64,000 nt of DNA from Pseudoalteromonas aurantia (GTDB lineage: Bacteria > Pseudomonadota > Gammaproteobacteria > Enterobacterales > Alteromonadaceae), in contig NZ_PNBY01000046.1 of NCBI RefSeq assembly GCF_005886875.1, forward strand, positions 1 through 64,000, in the 5' to 3' direction. The notes beneath the pieces are model-generated. The model was given only the letters and a program-made list of their open reading frames with translations, did not search any database and was not told the origin of the DNA. How positions within the stretch are numbered: the first letter of the stretch is position 1; each line of letters opens with the position of its first letter. The translations under genes and the position numbers were made by a program. Shown here in pieces: positions 27,502 to 36,248 of this stretch.

Positions 27502-29227
27502 CAAAATAGCGCTGGTCATTGGCGCAAGTTTAGGGGCTGTATTATCGTATTTTATGGTGAGTTGGGTTGGCTCTTACATGCCTTCAGAAACGCCATTAAA
27601 TGATGACACCCCAAAGCCATTATATTGGGTTGCGCCAATGGATGATAATTACCGTCGTGATAAACCAGGGCTTTCGCCTATGGGAATGGATTTAGTCCCA
27701 GTATATGCTAACAATGATGCGCAAGCTGATTCCCCAGGCACAGTTACAATTAACCCATCAGTGATTAACAACTTAGGGGTACGGACAGCGAAGGTTAACT
27801 TGACGACTTGGCAGCAACATATTGAAACGGTTGGATATGTGCAATATGACCAAGAAAGTATGGTGCATATTCATCCACGCGTAGAAGGGTGGATTGAAAC
27901 TCTCTATGTTAAATCTGCGGGAGATAGAGTTTCTAAGGGGCAACCACTGTACACATTATATTCGCCGCAGCTGGTTAATGCTCAAGAAGAATACTTAATT
28001 GCATTGAAGCGAAGCAACCGCGCTTTAATGCGTGCAGCAGCAGACCGATTAAGGGCGTTACAGCTATCTGATGAATTCATCGATAAACTTAAAAAGCGAC
28101 AGACAATACGTCAGTCGATCACCTTCTATGCCTCGCAATCAGGGGTGGTTGATGTTTTAAAAATACGAGAAGGATTTTATGTAAAGCCAGGTACAACCTT
28201 AATGAGTTTGGCAACTCTTGAACAAGTTTGGGTAGAAGCGGAAGTGTTTGAGCGTGATACCGCACTGATTGAAGTTGGTTTACCTGTAAGTATGACACTG
28301 GATTATTTACCGAATAAAACATGGGTAGGTCAGGTTGATTATATTTATCCAAGCTTAAATGCGACAACTCGCACATTAAGAGTGCGTTTGAAGTTTTATA
28401 ATCCACAGCAGCAGCTTAAGCCCAATATGTTCGCTCAAGTGAGTATTGCGACGCGGCCTCAGCAAGCTCAGTTACAAGTCCCGAAAGAGGCGGTTATTCG
28501 TACCGGTAAACAAGATAGGGTTGTGTTGGCGTTGGGGAACGGTCAATTTAAGTCAGTTGCGGTCTCCGTTGGGAGTGTGGGCCATGACTTTATTCAAATT
28601 AAAGAGGGGCTTGGCGAGGGAGATGACGTTGTTACCTCTGCACATTTTTTAATTGATTCTGAGTCGAGTAAACATTCTGACTTTATGCGCATGAACCACG
28701 ATGACGTTAATGACATGGCTACTGTAAAAGCTGAGGTCATTTCAATAGACGCTGATACACGAATACTAACCCTTGATCATGGCGCAATCGATGCGTGGAA
28801 TTGGCCACAAATGGTCATGGACTTTAAGGTGGATACGTCAGTTGATGTTACGCAATTGAAAGAAAATACATTCTATATGTTTGATATTGAAAAAAGCCAT
28901 GACAATGCTTATCAGGTCATGGATTACTCATCCCTATCAGGGATGAATGATGTGCAAAGTGCGACAGTAACAGGAAGCGTAAACAGTATTAACTCACAAA
29001 CACGTGTGCTGAATATTAGCCGTGGCCCAATTGAAAAGTGGCAACGAGGCCCTGCAACGATGGAGTTTACGTTAGCGTCTGACTTAGATATTTCGTTACT
29101 GAAGCCAGAACAACAGATCATGTTTACTTTTGAAGTACGAGAAGATTTGGTCATCGTAGAATTTAGCGCGCAATCTCTTCCTCAAACACACGACCAACAC
29201 AATATGGAAGGCATGCAACATGATTGA
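27494..29227 (+). CDS. cusB: CusB-type periplasmic adaptor with two fused CusF-like domains
   Basis: The 577-residue adaptor starts with a membrane anchor (about 5-25) and a methionine form of the heavy-metal-binding domain (YWVAPMDDNYRR, then LSPMGMDLVP), where cysteines and histidines are replaced. The HlyD-like barrel and hairpin follow (about 75-400). The C-terminus then carries two successive CusF-like OB domains: about 415-490 (DADTRILTLDHGAIDAWNWP, MVMDF) and about 492-563 (NSQTRVLNISRGPIEKW, ATMEF). The first retains the Trp and Met pair of CusF; the second has GPATMEF and lacks the equivalent tryptophan pair. It delivers Cu(I)/Ag(I) to the RND pump. Confidence 0.92.
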   Translation: MNSKIALVIGASLGAVLSYFMVSWVGSYMPSETPLNDDTPKPLYWVAPMDDNYRRDKPGLSPMGMDLVPVYANNDAQADSPGTVTINPSVINNLGVRTAKVNLTTWQQHIETVGYVQYDQESMVHIHPRVEGWIETLYVKSAGDRVSKGQPLYTLYSPQLVNAQEEYLIALKRSNRALMRAAADRLRALQLSDEFIDKLKKRQTIRQSITFYASQSGVVDVLKIREGFYVKPGTTLMSLATLEQVWVEAEVFERDTALIEVGLPVSMTLDYLPNKTWVGQVDYIYPSLNATTRTLRVRLKFYNPQQQLKPNMFAQVSIATRPQQAQLQVPKEAVIRTGKQDRVVLALGNGQFKSVAVSVGSVGHDFIQIKEGLGEGDDVVTSAHFLIDSESSKHSDFMRMNHDDVNDMATVKAEVISIDADTRILTLDHGAIDAWNWPQMVMDFKVDTSVDVTQLKENTFYMFDIEKSHDNAYQVMDYSSLSGMNDVQSATVTGSVNSINSQTRVLNISRGPIEKWQRGPATMEFTLASDLDISLLKPEQQIMFTFEVREDLVIVEFSAQSLPQTHDQHNMEGMQHD

Positions 29228-32200
29228 AGCAGTGATCCATTGGTCAGTTAAAAACCGACTTTTCGTACTTATGTTGTGCATTGTTTTGGCCGTTGGCGGT
29301 GTTTTTTCAATAAAAAATACGCCTGTAGATGCGTTACCAGATCTGTCAGATGTACAGGTGATTGTGAAAACCAGTTACCCTGGTCAGTCTCCTCAAGTGG
29401 TGCAAGATCACGTCACGTTTCCATTGACGACGGCGATGTTATCGGTGCCGGGCGCGAAGACCGTTCGTGGTTTTTCATTTTTTGGTGACTCTTACGTGTA
29501 CATTATTTTTGATGATGATACCGATCTATATTGGGCGAGAAGCCGAGTATTAGAGTATTTAAGTCAAGTTGCCCCGACGCTCCCCGACAACGCGAAACCT
29601 CAGTTAGGACCGGATGCTACGGGAGTGGGTTGGGTGTATATGTATGCATTGGTTGATAAAACTGGGCAACATGACATTAGCCAGCTGCGCAGTTTACAAG
29701 ATTGGTTTTTAAAATATGAACTGCAGGCGGTATCGGGTGTATCTGAGGTTGCTGCCATCGGTGGTATGGTTAAACAGTATCAAGTGCAAGTCGACCCCGA
29801 TAAGTTACGCGCTTATGGCATATCACTGGCACAAGTACAATTGGCTATTGCGCGGGGCAACCAAGAAACAGGCGCTTCAGTGGTCGAAATGGCAGAAGCT
29901 GAATATATGGTTACAGCGACTGGATATATAAAGAATGTTGCAGATATCACAGCCATTCCTTTAGGGTTAAATAGCCAAGGTACAGCCCTGCGCATTGGCG
30001 ATGTTGCAGAGGTCAACCTAGGGCCGCAAACTCGTCGGGGCATTGCAGAGCTCAATGGTGAAGGTGAAGTGGTTGGTGGGGTTGTGGTTATGCGCTTTGG
30101 CGAAAATGCACAACAGACCATTACGGGGGTAAAAGCGAAACTAGCTCAGTTGGCTCAAGGTTTACCTGATGGGGTTGAGATTATCACGGTATATGACCGC
30201 TCACTATTGATTGAGCAAGCAGTTGATAATCTATGGTCTAAGTTACTCGAAGAGCTCGCGGTTGTGGCGCTAGTATGTGTGGTATTTCTATTTCATATTC
30301 GGTCATCCATTGTGGCGGTGATCAGTTTGCCGATGGGCATACTTGTTGCATTTTCAGTGATGTACAGTCAAGGTATTAACGCCAATATTATGTCTTTAGG
30401 TGGTATTGCTATTGCCATTGGCGCAATGACGGATGGTGCTATTGTGATGATTGAAAATATGCACAAGCATATGGAAAAAACCCCGTTAACAGATGACAAT
30501 CGCTGGGAAATAGTGACGAAAGCGGCATCAGAGGTCGGCCCTGCATTATTTTTTAGTTTGCTGATCATCACGGTGAGCTTTTTACCTGTGTTTATTCTAG
30601 AAGCACAAGAAGGACGAATGTTTGCGCCACTGGCCTATACTAAAACATACGCGATGGCAGCATCTGCAGGATTAGCGATCACCTTGACTCCAGTGTTGAT
30701 GGGGTATTTTATTCGCGGCAAAGTAATATCAGAGCGTAAAAATCCCGTAAATAGACTATTGATTGCGGCATACATACCGGTGTTAAAAAAGATATTAACG
30801 TGGCCTAAGACAACGTTGGTGATAGCGCTTGTTGTGACTGTGGTCGGCTTTTATCCGATGAATAAAATAGGGAGTGAATTTATACCCCCATTGGATGAAG
30901 GCGATTTAATGTATATGCCTACCACTTACCCTGGTATTTCCATTGGTAAAGCCAGAGAGTTACTACAACAAACTGATAAGTTGATCCGCACTGTGCCAGA
31001 AGTTGAACTGGTATTTGGTAAAGTTGGACGGGCTGAAACGGCAACTGACCCCGCGCCATTGACCATGATTGAAACATTTATCAAGCTGAAACCACGCAGT
31101 GAATGGCGTCAAGGTGTTACTACGGAGTCTCTTAAGCAAGAGTTGGATGCTCTAGTGAAGTTTCCAGGTGTGACAAATGCGTGGGTGATGCCTATTAAAA
31201 CCCGTATAGACATGTTGGCGACGGGCATAAAAACCCCCGTTGGCCTCAAAGTCGCTGGGCCAAACTTAAACACTATTCAAGCTATCGGACAAGAGATAGA
31301 ACGCATTTTGTCTGATGTAGCAGGCACTTCATCAGTGTATTCAGAGCGAGTCGCTGGTGGCCGTTACATTAAAGTCGATATTAATCGCCATAAAGCGGCC
31401 CGATATGGTTTGAACATTGCGGATATTCAGCAAGTCATCACAACAGCAATTGGCGGGATGAATGTTGCGCAAACCATTGAAGGACAAGAACGTTACCCAA
31501 TAAATGTGCGGTATCCTCAAGATCATCGTGATTCACCTGAGCAATTGGCCCGATTGCCAGTGGTAACGCCAGCTGGTCAGCGTATTGCATTAGGGGATGT
31601 TGCCGATATTTATATTGAATCTGGCCCACCTGGTATCAAAAGCGAAAATGCGCGTATCAATGGTTGGACCTTTATTGATATTGAACACAGTGATATTGGC
31701 AGCTACGTAACGCATGCGCAGCAAGTTTTAGCGCAGCAACTGAAATTGCCTGTTGGTTATTCTATTACGTGGGCCGGACAATATGAATATATGGCGCGTG
31801 CCAAAGCCAAGCTCGCGTATGTATTACCCCTGACTTTAGCAATTATCGTCGTGTTGCTGTACTTAAATTTTCGCAGTTTTCGAGAGGTGTTTATCATCAT
31901 GGGTACCTTACCGCTAGCAATGATTGGTGGGCTGTGGCTGCTATATATTGAAGCGTTTAATTTTTCTGTGGCTGTTGGGGTTGGCTTTATTGCCTTAGCG
32001 GGAGTCGCCGTGGAGATAGGGGTGATCATGTTGGTGTATCTCAATCAAGCGCGTGACACACTGCTGGCTAAAAATAGACAACTCACCACATCGGTATTAA
32101 GAGATGCCATTTTACAAGGAGCGGGTATGCGTGTGCGGCCTATCATGATGACGGTTGCCACCATCATCATTGGTTTGCTGCCTATTTTGTATGGCAGTGG

Positions 32201-32327
32201 CACGGGAACAGAAGTGATGAGCCGAATTGCAGCACCTATGGTCGGTGGCATGTTTAGCGCAGTGATACTTACTCTACTGGTGTTACCGGCAGTGTATTTC
32301 TTACTGAATAAGCCTAAGGCTGTTTAA
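29220..32327 (+). CDS. cusA: CusA-type heavy-metal RND efflux pump
   Basis: The 1035-residue inner-membrane proton/metal antiporter has the full HME-RND layout with twelve helices. The helix-4 segment is IGAMTDGAIVMIEN. The three methionines used by E. coli CusA for Cu(I)/Ag(I) have clear counterparts in EGDLMYMPTTYPG, DPAPLTMIETFIKLKP and KTRIDMLATGI (near residues 563, 615 and 663). That points to copper/silver rather than zinc/cobalt specificity. The start overlaps cusB by 8 bp, so translational coupling is likely. Confidence 0.95.
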   Translation: MIEAVIHWSVKNRLFVLMLCIVLAVGGVFSIKNTPVDALPDLSDVQVIVKTSYPGQSPQVVQDHVTFPLTTAMLSVPGAKTVRGFSFFGDSYVYIIFDDDTDLYWARSRVLEYLSQVAPTLPDNAKPQLGPDATGVGWVYMYALVDKTGQHDISQLRSLQDWFLKYELQAVSGVSEVAAIGGMVKQYQVQVDPDKLRAYGISLAQVQLAIARGNQETGASVVEMAEAEYMVTATGYIKNVADITAIPLGLNSQGTALRIGDVAEVNLGPQTRRGIAELNGEGEVVGGVVVMRFGENAQQTITGVKAKLAQLAQGLPDGVEIITVYDRSLLIEQAVDNLWSKLLEELAVVALVCVVFLFHIRSSIVAVISLPMGILVAFSVMYSQGINANIMSLGGIAIAIGAMTDGAIVMIENMHKHMEKTPLTDDNRWEIVTKAASEVGPALFFSLLIITVSFLPVFILEAQEGRMFAPLAYTKTYAMAASAGLAITLTPVLMGYFIRGKVISERKNPVNRLLIAAYIPVLKKILTWPKTTLVIALVVTVVGFYPMNKIGSEFIPPLDEGDLMYMPTTYPGISIGKARELLQQTDKLIRTVPEVELVFGKVGRAETATDPAPLTMIETFIKLKPRSEWRQGVTTESLKQELDALVKFPGVTNAWVMPIKTRIDMLATGIKTPVGLKVAGPNLNTIQAIGQEIERILSDVAGTSSVYSERVAGGRYIKVDINRHKAARYGLNIADIQQVITTAIGGMNVAQTIEGQERYPINVRYPQDHRDSPEQLARLPVVTPAGQRIALGDVADIYIESGPPGIKSENARINGWTFIDIEHSDIGSYVTHAQQVLAQQLKLPVGYSITWAGQYEYMARAKAKLAYVLPLTLAIIVVLLYLNFRSFREVFIIMGTLPLAMIGGLWLLYIEAFNFSVAVGVGFIALAGVAVEIGVIMLVYLNQARDTLLAKNRQLTTSVLRDAILQGAGMRVRPIMMTVATIIIGLLPILYGSGTGTEVMSRIAAPMVGGMFSAVILTLLVLPAVYFLLNKPKAV

Positions 32328-32408
32328 AGAACAGGCGCTCTTTGGCTTGCACTGTGGATTTTTAAAGCATAGCTAAATTGGACCTAGCAACGAAAGCGGG
32401 TGATGAAT

Positions 32409-32444
32409 CCGTATTATAGAAGCTGTTCAACTTTTATAATACGG
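32409..32444. repeat. Inverted repeat downstream of cusA
   Basis: CCGTATTATA at 32409-32418 pairs perfectly with TATAATACGG at 32435-32444 around a 16-base centre that can extend the stem. No T-run follows. It may be a terminator for the Cus operon (82 bp downstream) or a remnant of a mobile repeat. Confidence 0.5.
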
Positions 32445-32553
32445 AGCTGATTGATAGGGTGATATGCAGGCCCTTTACTATATGAGGAGAAACAAATACG
32501 GACACGTGGCATGTTTGAAAATACTTTAGATAAGCACGCCTTTAGCTTTTTTC

Positions 32554-32793
32554 TTGTTGATAAAGTCCAGTTCAGGTATTTGGTATAAGTTAATCAATGA
32601 GGGCATTGCGATTGCAACGGGTGCCATGTTTGGCGCAAATGATAAGTTTGAGCACTATTGTAGGATCACCTTTGCGTTACCCCAGAATACAGGTTTAGCG
32701 ATCGCTTTGAGAAAGTTATTAGGGGCTGTTGATCTTTCAGGTTCATTTTTACAGCATTTTGATTGGCTTTTATACCAGGCAGAGGCTGCGTAG
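32554..32793 (+). pseudogene. C-terminal fragment of a MocR-like aminotransferase-fold protein
   Basis: The frame reads NEGIAIATGAMFGANDKFEH followed by YCRITFALP, then IALRKLLGAV. This matches the last 60 residues of MocR/GntR-aminotransferase proteins (GIxIxPGxxF, then a FRLxF-like strand). No start, DNA-binding or PLP lysine region is present upstream, so it is a remnant. Confidence 0.55.
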
Positions 32794-33161
32794 CATGGTT
32801 ATTCCATGAGAGTTAGCCGATAACATAGTAGAAAAGCCAATCGAGCGCTGCCTACCGGTTCTTTTGAGCGCCCTTTTTTCTATGTTGCTTAATATTCACT
32901 TAGATTACTAGGCCACACATTAAGCGCCGTGATAAAAGCACGCTCAAAGAGAACAAAAATAGAACAGCAAAGATCAACAGTCCCTAGTAACCGTACTTTT
33001 ATCTAAACAGTTTTTATATGAGATAGATGGGTTTATGTTATTTAATTGTCTGTTATTGGCTTTTTCGGGGTTGAAGATAAAGTTTCTGTTGGACCCTATT
33101 GAGGTATATTTGTTTCTATATTAGGATCCCCCGGATTTTAATTATATTCGGGACATGGACA
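32794..33161. other. Intergenic region, nothing recognised
   Basis: This stretch of about 370 bp lies between the MocR fragment and the deacetylase gene. I see no protein-like frame or clear terminator. The promoter of the deacetylase is presumably in its last 100 bp, which contain CCCGGATTTTAATTATATTCGGG, an imperfect inverted repeat just before the start. Confidence 0.4.
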
Positions 33162-34417
33162 ATGAAAGTACCTGCGTTTTTTCTCTGTTTTTTAATTTTA
33201 TTAACAGGGTGCGGCAATGGAAATGATAGTCAAAAAAAGTATTGGCTGATGCAGAAATTATTGAATCGACAACGCCAGAATCAGCTCCACCGCCGGTAAC
33301 ACCCCCGCCAGTAACCCCCCCGCCGGTAACACCCCCACCGGTAACACCACCTACTCCAGAAGAGTCAATGTCAAAAATTGTCAACGCACAAGGTAGTCCA
33401 GACGCGCAGTTACTCAGTTTTGACGATTTTAATAACGCACAGCTAGCCTGTGTTGATATAGAGTCTGTTATTGCAGCGACTATCTACTTAGAAAACGCAA
33501 CGAATTTTCTTGAGGAAAGTGAATTACGCGATAGAGTGTGTTCAGTGGTTAGCTTGTACAATGTGGTCAACAAAACTGGTTTAACACCAGAGCTGTTGAT
33601 TGGCTCTGGTGTTGAAGGTTTGACAGATGATGTGGGTAAACCTGATCTCTGGGCATTTGATGAAGTAATGTTAGATGCACCTGAAAAAAACTTTCTGGTG
33701 CCAGAGCTACAAAAGTTAGTGAATGCGTTTCAGTATAACCGTGATAACGTGTGGCCAAAGCAAATAAATCTCTCATTTGATGATGGTGGTGCCCTAGATT
33801 CATTGTACGAGCACTTATGGCTATTTGAAAAATATAATGCAACTATTACCTATTTTGTCAGTCATTTAGCTTTGATTGACGAGCAACGTGTATTGGAAAT
33901 TGAAGCGCAAGGGCATGAAATTGGTCACCATGGTGCACTTCATAAGCATGCTGCAATTTATTCAAAAGAACATGGTGTCGACAAGTGGTTAGAAGACGAT
34001 ATACTCGGCCAGTTAGCGGATATGAAAGCGCTTGGTTTAAATGTGACTACATTTGCTTACCCGTTTGGTGCGCGCACCAAAGAAACCGATGAGGCGTTGT
34101 TAAAGCACTTTACACATGTTCGCCGCTTTGCTGCTTGGGGTGGGTTAGAGTACCGAAATCAACGCAGTGACTTAGCCATTATGACTGGATATTCTATCGA
34201 CTCACATACTATTAATTTAGAACGAATCTTTAAAGCAATGGATACGCTACGCGGTGGTGAAACACTTTATCTAGGAACTCATGCAATTGGCAATTACACA
34301 AGCCCTTGGCATATCACCACAGAAAATTTAGAAGCAGTGATTTCTTATGCTGCAAGTAAAGACATTCAATTTTGTAAAATGGCTGAATGTCAGAACTTTA
34401 AAAAAGCCAGCGAATAA
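33162..34417 (+). CDS. Lipoprotein polysaccharide deacetylase, joined by a -1 frameshift
   Basis: Frame one starts at ATG 33162: MKVPAFFLCFLILLTGCGNG, a lipoprotein signal with lipobox LLTGC, then NDSQKK, and would stop at 33299. The catalytic protein is in the -1 frame, open from about 33230 to 34417. It has a Pro-Thr-Val repeat linker, an all-helical segment, and a NodB-type deacetylase domain (INLSFDDGG, then HEIGHHGALH and FAYPFGA). D-D and H-x-x-x-H metal residues are present. Slippage on A AAA AAG at 33233-33239 joins the frames exactly, giving an outer-membrane-type lipoprotein. A 1-bp deletion in the A-run would look the same. Confidence 0.75.
33233..33239 (+). promoter_or_regulatory. 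A AAA AAG slippery heptamer between signal peptide and enzyme frames
   Basis: In the lipoprotein frame the codons are CAA AAA AAG, so the run has the exact X XXY YYZ phasing used for -1 frameshifting in dnaX and IS3 elements. After a -1 slip the next codon is GTA, which enters the deacetylase frame. An AGGG lies 23 bases upstream, further than the usual 10-14. The GC-rich repeats about 50 bases downstream could fold, but no clear pseudoknot was identified. Confidence 0.6.
33290..33349 (+). repeat. Four 15-bp tandem repeats encoding a Pro-Thr-Val linker
   Basis: Four head-to-tail units of the type CCGCCGGTAACACCC, with one to three changes each, encode PPVTP repeats between lipoprotein anchor and enzyme. 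Because 15 is a multiple of three, copy-number change alters linker length without shifting the frame. Confidence 0.92.
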
Positions 34418-34424
34418 AGCTGAA

Positions 34425-34468
34425 GTGGGTTAAATTGACTGAAATTATATGTTATCAATTCAACCCAC
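34425..34468. terminator. Bidirectional hairpin between convergent genes
   Basis: GTGGGTTAAATTGA (34425-34438) pairs with TCAATTCAACCCAC (34455-34468), 14 bp with one mismatch, between the deacetylase stop and the cytochrome b561 stop. Confidence 0.75.
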
Positions 34469-34490
34469 CTGCATTTGGCTATTATATCCC

Positions 34491-35033
34491 TTAGTAGCCT
34501 AACATCCGCTTTAGTGTTGCATCTTTATCAACTACATGGTGCTTTATTGCACCGACTATATGTAAAACTAAAGCGCCAGTTAAACTATAAGCTATCCACG
34601 AATGTGACAGTTTTGCACCATAGTAAATAGTTTCATTGAATGCAATTATTTCACCATCCAACTCATTTCTAGAGACCAATTCAAAACCAAATATATTAAT
34701 ACCATATCCACCAAACCCAGAATACAGCATGCCAGATATTGGTAGTGCAAGCGTACCTAATAATAACAACCAGTGCACGATGACAGAAAGGTGATGTTCA
34801 TGTTTTGGATAGTCACTGGCTGGTGCGGGAAAGCCCTTTTTTAAGCGCCAGATCACTCTGGGTAAAATGATAAGTATTGCTAAAACACCGATTGCTTTGT
34901 GGATTGGATAGAGTGACCATACTTCCCAGTAGACCATGTAGTATCCGATGACAATGACCCCAATCATGGTTAAGCCAACAAGCCAGTGCAGTGATATGGT
35001 TAACGGAGATAATGTTGAGTGCGTTCTATTCAT
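34491..35033 (-). CDS. Cytochrome b561
   Basis: The 180-residue membrane protein has four helices. Haem-ligand histidines are visible in SLHWLVGLTMIG (about 16), YPIHKAIGV, VIVHWLLLLG and LVLHIVGAIKHHVVDK. Members move electrons from the quinone pool or act as superoxide:ubiquinone oxidoreductases. It is preceded by a LytTR regulator gene on the same strand, but a terminator separates them, so it is probably transcribed alone. Confidence 0.92.
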   Translation of the reverse strand: MNRTHSTLSPLTISLHWLVGLTMIGVIVIGYYMVYWEVWSLYPIHKAIGVLAILIILPRVIWRLKKGFPAPASDYPKHEHHLSVIVHWLLLLGTLALPISGMLYSGFGGYGINIFGFELVSRNELDGEIIAFNETIYYGAKLSHSWIAYSLTGALVLHIVGAIKHHVVDKDATLKRMLGY

Positions 35034-35086
35034 TATAGTTTCTCGAGTAAGTATCTGATTAGAGTATTGCTCAAGCTTAAATGAAG

Positions 35087-35113
35087 AAAACCCCTAAGTT
35101 ACAGGGCTTAGGG
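35087..35113 (-). terminator. Rho-independent terminator after the LytTR gene
   Basis: Read on the minus strand, CCCTAAG and CTTAGGG form a 7-bp stem with an 8-base loop, followed by GTTTTC. It lies 61 bp after the LytTR stop. A second, longer imperfect hairpin (GGGATGA...TCATCCC) lies just before it. Confidence 0.65.
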
Positions 35114-35173
35114 ATGAGTGGAGGAGCAGTGTGATCAGCTTTCCTCTTTCCTCCATTCATCCCCTTTAACCTG

Positions 35174-36022
35174 TTATCGACTGGCGATAAGTGTCCGAAT
35201 GGTTGAACGTTGACTTTTGCTAATAGGAATAACTTGGTTATTGGTTAGATAAGCGCTTGCATGACCTGCGGGGTGGTTTTTGAGTTGGCCAATGTACTCA
35301 AGATTAACCAAGTAAGAGCGATGACATTGTACAAAGTCATCTTTTGGCAGTAACTTATGTAGTTGCTTTAATGTCGCACGAGTCAAGTAAGTACGCTCTT
35401 GTGTGATAACCTCCATATAATTGCCTGCAGCTTGAATAAAAAGTATGTTTTGATACGCTAGCGTGTGCGTTAAGCCATCGACTTCAATCATTAACGCATT
35501 GACTTGCGAACGAGTGTTATTGTTCTGTAGTGCCTTTATTGGCGTGTTGGGCTTGTTGAATAAAACCTGTTTTAAGTGCCATAGCAAAACCACAATCAGG
35601 AGTGCTGCGGCATGCTTTGGCCATATAAAGAAAAGGCTGTGAACAATGCTGATGTCTGACTGTGAGACCTCAAGGACCACAGAAAATGTGAGGCTCAGTG
35701 ACAGGGTTGATAGACTTAATACACAATAAAAGAGGCTATTTGACAGTGGAAACTTGCGTCGTGATTGCAACATATGCAGAACAAATGGAGTGAGAATGAG
35801 CCAAACACCCCATTTTTGAAGTGGAAATGTGATTGAGTCTATAAGATTAATCGACTTGTGTTCTATAAATATGCTGTTGATCAAGCAATTCGCAAAAATT
35901 AAGCACATAAACATCACCCACCCGATGCTCGAAATACAATGGTCATGTTTTAAAAGTGGTGCCACGCTTTTTTTATTTCTCATAGTTTTGATGACTCCTT
36001 TAAATAATGAAAAAAACGACAC
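35174..36022 (-). CDS. LytTR-family DNA-binding regulator with membrane N-terminus
   Basis: The 282-residue protein has about four hydrophobic helices in the first 150 residues and a C-terminal LytTR DNA-binding domain (about 178-280), with ILFIQAAGNYMEVITQERTY and FVQCHRSYLVNLEYI. It has no receiver domain, so it is a membrane-bound one-component regulator. It is divergent from the TonB-dependent receptor with a 226-bp shared promoter region, which makes that receptor a likely target. The signal is unknown. Confidence 0.88.
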   Translation of the reverse strand: MSFFSLFKGVIKTMRNKKSVAPLLKHDHCISSIGWVMFMCLIFANCLINSIFIEHKSINLIDSITFPLQKWGVWLILTPFVLHMLQSRRKFPLSNSLFYCVLSLSTLSLSLTFSVVLEVSQSDISIVHSLFFIWPKHAAALLIVVLLWHLKQVLFNKPNTPIKALQNNNTRSQVNALMIEVDGLTHTLAYQNILFIQAAGNYMEVITQERTYLTRATLKQLHKLLPKDDFVQCHRSYLVNLEYIGQLKNHPAGHASAYLTNNQVIPISKSQRSTIRTLIASR

Positions 36023-36144
36023 GATTAATTATCAGTTTAACGGTTTTTAATTGTTGTTATTTTGATAAATAAAAGCTTTAAAAATAGAGAGGTAGTTAAT
36101 ATATTTGTGCAGTTTGACTGCACTTTAAGCAAACAGTTCCCAAG

Positions 36145-36160
36145 AATGAATTATTTCATT
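36145..36160. promoter_or_regulatory. Palindrome resembling a Fur box upstream of the TonB receptor
   Basis: AATGAATTATTTCATT is a perfect 6-4-6 palindrome, 89 bp before the receptor start. The run AATGA-TTAT-TCATT agrees in part with the Fur consensus (GATAATGATAATCATTATC). A related AATGTGAATTAATCTCATTA follows. Iron regulation is an inference. Confidence 0.4.
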
Positions 36161-36248
36161 AATGTAATTGCAAATGTGAATTAATCTCATTACCCTTCTC
36201 GTGATTTTGCACCTTCTGTGCAGTAAATTTCTAGTTTGGAGTGTATAC

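Noticed and set aside
33142..33384. A minus-strand frame rich in glycine, threonine and valine
   Set aside because: It is only the antisense of the Pro-Thr-Val repeats of the deacetylase linker.
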